Positions 61,095 through 64,000 of a stretch of 64,000 nt of DNA are shown one piece after another. Below the pieces are notes generated by a model. The model was given only the letters and a program-made list of their open reading frames with translations. It had not been told where the DNA came from and ran no database searches. The stretch covers positions 62,001-126,000 of the forward strand of contig DYJD01000002.1 of the NCBI GenBank assembly GCA_020723325.1, read 5' to 3'. Numbering within the stretch: position 1 is the stretch's first letter; every line of letters starts with the position of its first letter. The position numbers were made by a program, and so were the translations under genes. This DNA comes from Desulfosudis oleivorans. GTDB taxonomy: Bacteria; Desulfobacterota; Desulfobacteria; Desulfobacterales; SURF-7.

Positions 61095-61727
61095 CTAAAA
61101 TAATGCAAAAATATGATGGGCCGGTACTACTCCTTCCCGGACAATGACCGGCGGATTTTGGGTAACATCCACCACGGTGGAGCCTTGTCCGCCGGCTAGG
61201 GGGCCGGCATCCAAAATAAGATCGGCGGAAGTTTGAATGGTCATATCCATGGTTTCAATTCGCGCGCATCCGTTTTGCATGGAAAGATTGGCGCTGGTAC
61301 CGGTAATGGGGCGGTTAAGGGTCTTGACCAGTGCCGCCGCCACTGGATGGCCAGGTTGGCGGATGCCGATTTTACCGGTGCCGGCTGTCAGCCCGATCGG
61401 GACGTTTTTTTTTGCCTGAAAAACAATGGTGACTTGGCCGGGCCAAAAACGCTGCATGATTTTTTCCGCAGTTGCCGGAATCTCTTCTGCAAGTTGTGCC
61501 ACGGCCGCCCGATGGGGAATCAGGACAAGGATGGGTTTGTCATGCAACCGTTTTTTAATTTGAAAGATTTTATCAATAGCTTTCGGATCGGATGCATCAA
61601 CAGCAAGGCCATACAAGCACCTGGTGGGAAAGATCACCACACCGCCGGACCTCAGGATGGCGACTGCCTGCGCAATCCGATCCGGCTCCGGTGCCAAAGG
61701 ATTTACAGAAAGAATATTCGGACCCAT
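61095..61727 (-). CDS. tsaC: Threonylcarbamoyl-AMP synthase (Sua5/YrdC family)
   Basis: The 210-residue protein makes threonylcarbamoyl-AMP from threonine, bicarbonate and ATP for the t6A37 modification of ANN-decoding tRNAs. Family motifs are GGVVIFPTRCLYGLAVDA, KIFQIKKRLHDKPILVLI, and ITGTSANLSMQNG. Its length matches the short TsaC form without the extra Sua5 domain. It lies 44 bp downstream of purDE on the same strand. Confidence 0.93.
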   Translation of the reverse strand: MGPNILSVNPLAPEPDRIAQAVAILRSGGVVIFPTRCLYGLAVDASDPKAIDKIFQIKKRLHDKPILVLIPHRAAVAQLAEEIPATAEKIMQRFWPGQVTIVFQAKKNVPIGLTAGTGKIGIRQPGHPVAAALVKTLNRPITGTSANLSMQNGCARIETMDMTIQTSADLILDAGPLAGGQGSTVVDVTQNPPVIVREGVVPAHHIFALF

Positions 61728-61771
61728 AGGTGGTACGCTTGAAGGAAATAATAACGACAGAAGCGCCGGTA

Positions 61772-63544
61772 TCAGCTTGGCTTTTCAAGTTGTTCGGCCT
61801 TTTTCTCAACCTCTTTAGCCATCTCTTGTTTGAACACAACCAGCCTTTCGGCTAAATCCGGGTCGGTCAGGGCGATGATTTGAACAGCCAAAAGTCCGGC
61901 GTTGCGCGCCCCCACCTTGCCGATGGCAACCGTGGCCACCGGAACGCCGGGGGGCATCTGGACCGTGGCGAGCAGGGCATCAAGTCCCTGAAGCGGGCCG
62001 GCGTCAATGGGCACGCCGATAACCGGCAGGGTGGTATGGGCGGCCATGCTGCCGGCCAGATGGGCGGCCAGGCCGGCGCCGGCGATGATGACTTTGATCC
62101 CTTTTTCCCGCGCGGTTGAGGCAAAGTCGGCGGCCCGCTGGGGGCTGCGATGGGCGGAGGCCACGGTCATTCTATAGGGAATATCAAATTTTTTCAGTAC
62201 CGCGGCAGCTTCTTCCATGATGGGGGCATCGGAGTCGCTGCCCATGACAATGCCCACCAGGGGCGGACGGTGGAGACGCCGAAGGGCTTTTTGACCGATA
62301 TCTTTTCGAAAATGGACCGTATCCCATGTTATTTCAGCCACGGCGTGATAAGACGTGCGGATGGCTTGCTCCACGGAATCACCCAGTGCGGTAACTCCCA
62401 AGACGCGACCGCCGGTTGCAACCACCTGCTTGTCTTTCGCAGCAGTGCCGGCATGGAACACGACCACATCCGGTATTCGGCTTGCACTTTCCAGCCCTTT
62501 AATGGGCATATTTTTTTTATATTTTCCAGGATAGCCGCCGGAAGCCATCACCACGCATACAGAGGTCCGCGGATCGATATTCAAGGTGCATTCTGCCAGG
62601 CGTTCCTCCACCACAGCTTCCAGCAGGGGCACCAAATCGTTTTTAATGCGCATCAAGAGCGGCTGGGCTTCCGGGTCGCCGAAACGGGCATTGAACTCCA
62701 AAACCTGTACGCGGTTTTTGGAAATCATGAGCCCGGCATACAACACCCCTTTGTATGGGCGTCCCTCGGCAGCCATGCCCTTGACGGCCGGGACCATGAC
62801 CTCCTGCATGATTTTGGCATGCATGGCCGCATCCACAATGGGGGCCGGGGAATATGCGCCCATGCCGCCGGTGTTGGGCCCGGTGTCACCATCAAAGACC
62901 GCCTTATGATCCTGGGATGATGGCAGGGGCAGAATGTCCCGGCCATCGGTGAGCGCGATAAAGGAGGCTTCCTCCCCCTGGAGATATTCTTCGATAACCA
63001 CCTTGTCACCGGCTTCACCGAAAATGCGTTCCTGCATGATCTGCTTGAGGGCCGTGTGGGCTTCTGCTTCTTTCAAGCACACAAATACGCCTTTGCCGGC
63101 CGCCAAGCCGTCGGCCTTGATGACCAGCGGAGCACCGATCTTGCCAATGTACTGCAGGGCCGGTTCAAGGCGCGTAAAACTTTTACCAGCGGCGGTGGGA
63201 ATGCCGTATTTGGTCATAATTTTCTTGGCAAAGGATTTGCTGGCCTCCAGGGCCGCCGCTTTTTTGGAGACGCCGAAAATTTTCAGACCGTGCTGTTCAA
63301 AAAGATCCACAATTCCTTTGACCAGCGGCGCCTCCGGGCCCACCACCGTGAGATCGATCTGTTCATTCCGGGCAAATTTGAGCAGGCCGGCAACATCATC
63401 TGCCGCCAAGGGAACGCAGGTGGCCAGTTGCGCAATTCCGGCATTGCCGGGAGCGCAAAAGATTTTTATGACCTTTGGGCTTTGGGAAATTTTCCAAACC
63501 AGGGCGTGCTCTCGGCCGCCGCTGCCGATAACCAAAATTTTCAT
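61772..63544 (-). CDS. purD: Fused GAR synthetase (PurD) and N5-CAIR mutase (PurE)
   Basis: The protein has about 590 residues from ATG 63544 (MKILVIGSGGREHALVWKIS), overlapping the ddl stop by 4 bp. Residues 1-425 are PurD, an ATP-grasp enzyme joining glycine to phosphoribosylamine (PLVIKADGLAAGKGVFVCLK; NTGGMGAYSPAPIV; EFNARFGDPEAQPLL). Residues about 430-590 are class I PurE (GIVMGSDSDAPIMEEA; ASAHRSPQRA; AGAGLAAHLAGSMAAHTTLP). PurE normally is a separate gene paired with purK. The fusion joins the second and sixth steps of purine synthesis. Confidence 0.93.
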   Translation of the reverse strand: MKILVIGSGGREHALVWKISQSPKVIKIFCAPGNAGIAQLATCVPLAADDVAGLLKFARNEQIDLTVVGPEAPLVKGIVDLFEQHGLKIFGVSKKAAALEASKSFAKKIMTKYGIPTAAGKSFTRLEPALQYIGKIGAPLVIKADGLAAGKGVFVCLKEAEAHTALKQIMQERIFGEAGDKVVIEEYLQGEEASFIALTDGRDILPLPSSQDHKAVFDGDTGPNTGGMGAYSPAPIVDAAMHAKIMQEVMVPAVKGMAAEGRPYKGVLYAGLMISKNRVQVLEFNARFGDPEAQPLLMRIKNDLVPLLEAVVEERLAECTLNIDPRTSVCVVMASGGYPGKYKKNMPIKGLESASRIPDVVVFHAGTAAKDKQVVATGGRVLGVTALGDSVEQAIRTSYHAVAEITWDTVHFRKDIGQKALRRLHRPPLVGIVMGSDSDAPIMEEAAAVLKKFDIPYRMTVASAHRSPQRAADFASTAREKGIKVIIAGAGLAAHLAGSMAAHTTLPVIGVPIDAGPLQGLDALLATVQMPPGVPVATVAIGKVGARNAGLLAVQIIALTDPDLAERLVVFKQEMAKEVEKKAEQLEKPS

Positions 63545-64000
63545 GGCGTCCTCTCCATGCAAAGATCGATTAATTTATCCAGCAATTGGCTGAACGAAAT
63601 CCCCGCTGTGCGGGCTGCCAGGGGTAAGAGACTGGTGGGGGTCATACCGGGAATCGTATTGGTTTCAAGCACATAAATATCCTGTCCTTTGAGAATCATG
63701 TCCGTTCGGCTGTAATCCCGGCAAAAAAGCGTGCGGTGGGCATGGACCGCCCAATGTTGCGCTTTTTCGGCCAGGATGGGATCGATCCGGGCCGGGCAGA
63801 TCTCTTGGGTGGCACCGGGGGTATATTTGGCATGGTAGTTGAAAAAATCTTGACCCTGGCCTGGAATGATTTCAATCACGGGCAAAGTGGTAAGGTGCTG
63901 GTTGCCGATCACGCCAGCAGTAAGCTCTAGCCCATCTATATATTTCTCAAGCATGGCAGAGGAATAGCATTCAAAAGCCCTTGTGCATGCATCCAAGAGC
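63541..64000 (-). CDS. ddl: D-alanine-D-alanine ligase, C-terminal part (5' end outside window)
   Basis: The frame is open to the end of the window. Visible residues match the ATP-grasp C-terminal domain of Ddl: MLEKYIDGLELTAGVIGNQH, LPVIEIIPGQGQDFFNYHAK, YSRTDMILKGQDIYVLETNT and PGMTPTSLLPLAARTAGISF. These include the Asp and Glu/Asn magnesium ligands. It makes the D-Ala-D-Ala dipeptide for peptidoglycan. The stop codon overlaps the purDE start by 4 bp. Confidence 0.88.
   Translation of the reverse strand, partial: LLDACTRAFECYSSAMLEKYIDGLELTAGVIGNQHLTTLPVIEIIPGQGQDFFNYHAKYTPGATQEICPARIDPILAEKAQHWAVHAHRTLFCRDYSRTDMILKGQDIYVLETNTIPGMTPTSLLPLAARTAGISFSQLLDKLIDLCMERTP

Noticed and set aside
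1-64000. CRISPR array or cas genes
   Set aside because: No regularly spaced 25-40 bp direct repeats with unique spacers and no Cas-like proteins were seen.

Overview
The window looks like the chromosome of a Gram-negative anaerobe of the Desulfobacterota, most like the Desulfobacterales (inference). The grounds are the gene content and order: argS, a SPOR protein, gatC, gatA and an endonuclease-type mutL; nifU-nifS-serA; a MEMO-family protein; a Tat-exported [NiFe] hydrogenase; a receptor with a haem c motif; and many stand-alone two-component parts. Intergenic gaps carry dispersed short-word repeats.

Left part (1-37.6 kb) is mostly housekeeping. It holds two tandem tRNA-Ser genes, argS, the amidotransferase genes gatC and gatA, mutL, a transglutaminase/ABC pair, a chemoreceptor, then an AT-richer accessory patch (15.3-21.1 kb). 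That patch has a decayed REP-associated transposase, an orphan ORF between two copies of an 88-bp repeat, a 1195-residue PIN-domain protein and a small membrane protein. After it come tRNA-Gln and gltX as one unit, rpmF-acpP-fabF, a MEMO protein, a FlgT-like exported protein, nifU-nifS, serA with two radical SAM genes, and a partner-switch cluster (receiver, HATPase, receiver-PP2C, HPt).

The 38.28-61.0 kb segment is a probable genomic island. Two identical 44-bp copies of the 3' end of a tRNA-Leu gene bound it: one inside the intact tRNA-Leu(CAA) at 60956-61042, one at 38281-38324. A broken tyrosine integrase sits just inside the tRNA. A second integrase C-terminus abuts the left copy, so two elements seem to have inserted in tandem at the same tRNA.

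The island's core is the most unusual content of the window. A tightly overlapping minus-strand operon runs: [NiFe]-hydrogenase large subunit without the usual C-terminal extension, Tat-exported small subunit, chemoreceptor with a CxxCH haem motif, CheW, CheR-TPR, CheW, CheA-REC, CheB, a receiver-class III nucleotidyl cyclase, and a metallo-beta-lactamase-fold protein. The seven-gene chemosensory part has the order of the Wsp system (wspA-B-C-D-E-F-R), but the final GGDEF regulator is replaced by a nucleotide cyclase. Around it lie a second receptor with the same kind of signalling tip, a GAF-PilB-like ATPase, a PilT-like ATPase with an N-terminal cyclic-nucleotide-binding domain, and a CRP-like regulator. 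The proposed reading is a hydrogen- or redox-sensing chemosensory array that makes cAMP or cGMP to control a type IV pilus-like machine and transcription.

Right of the tRNA the backbone resumes with tsaC, a purD-purE fusion and the 3' part of a D-Ala-D-Ala ligase gene that leaves the window.
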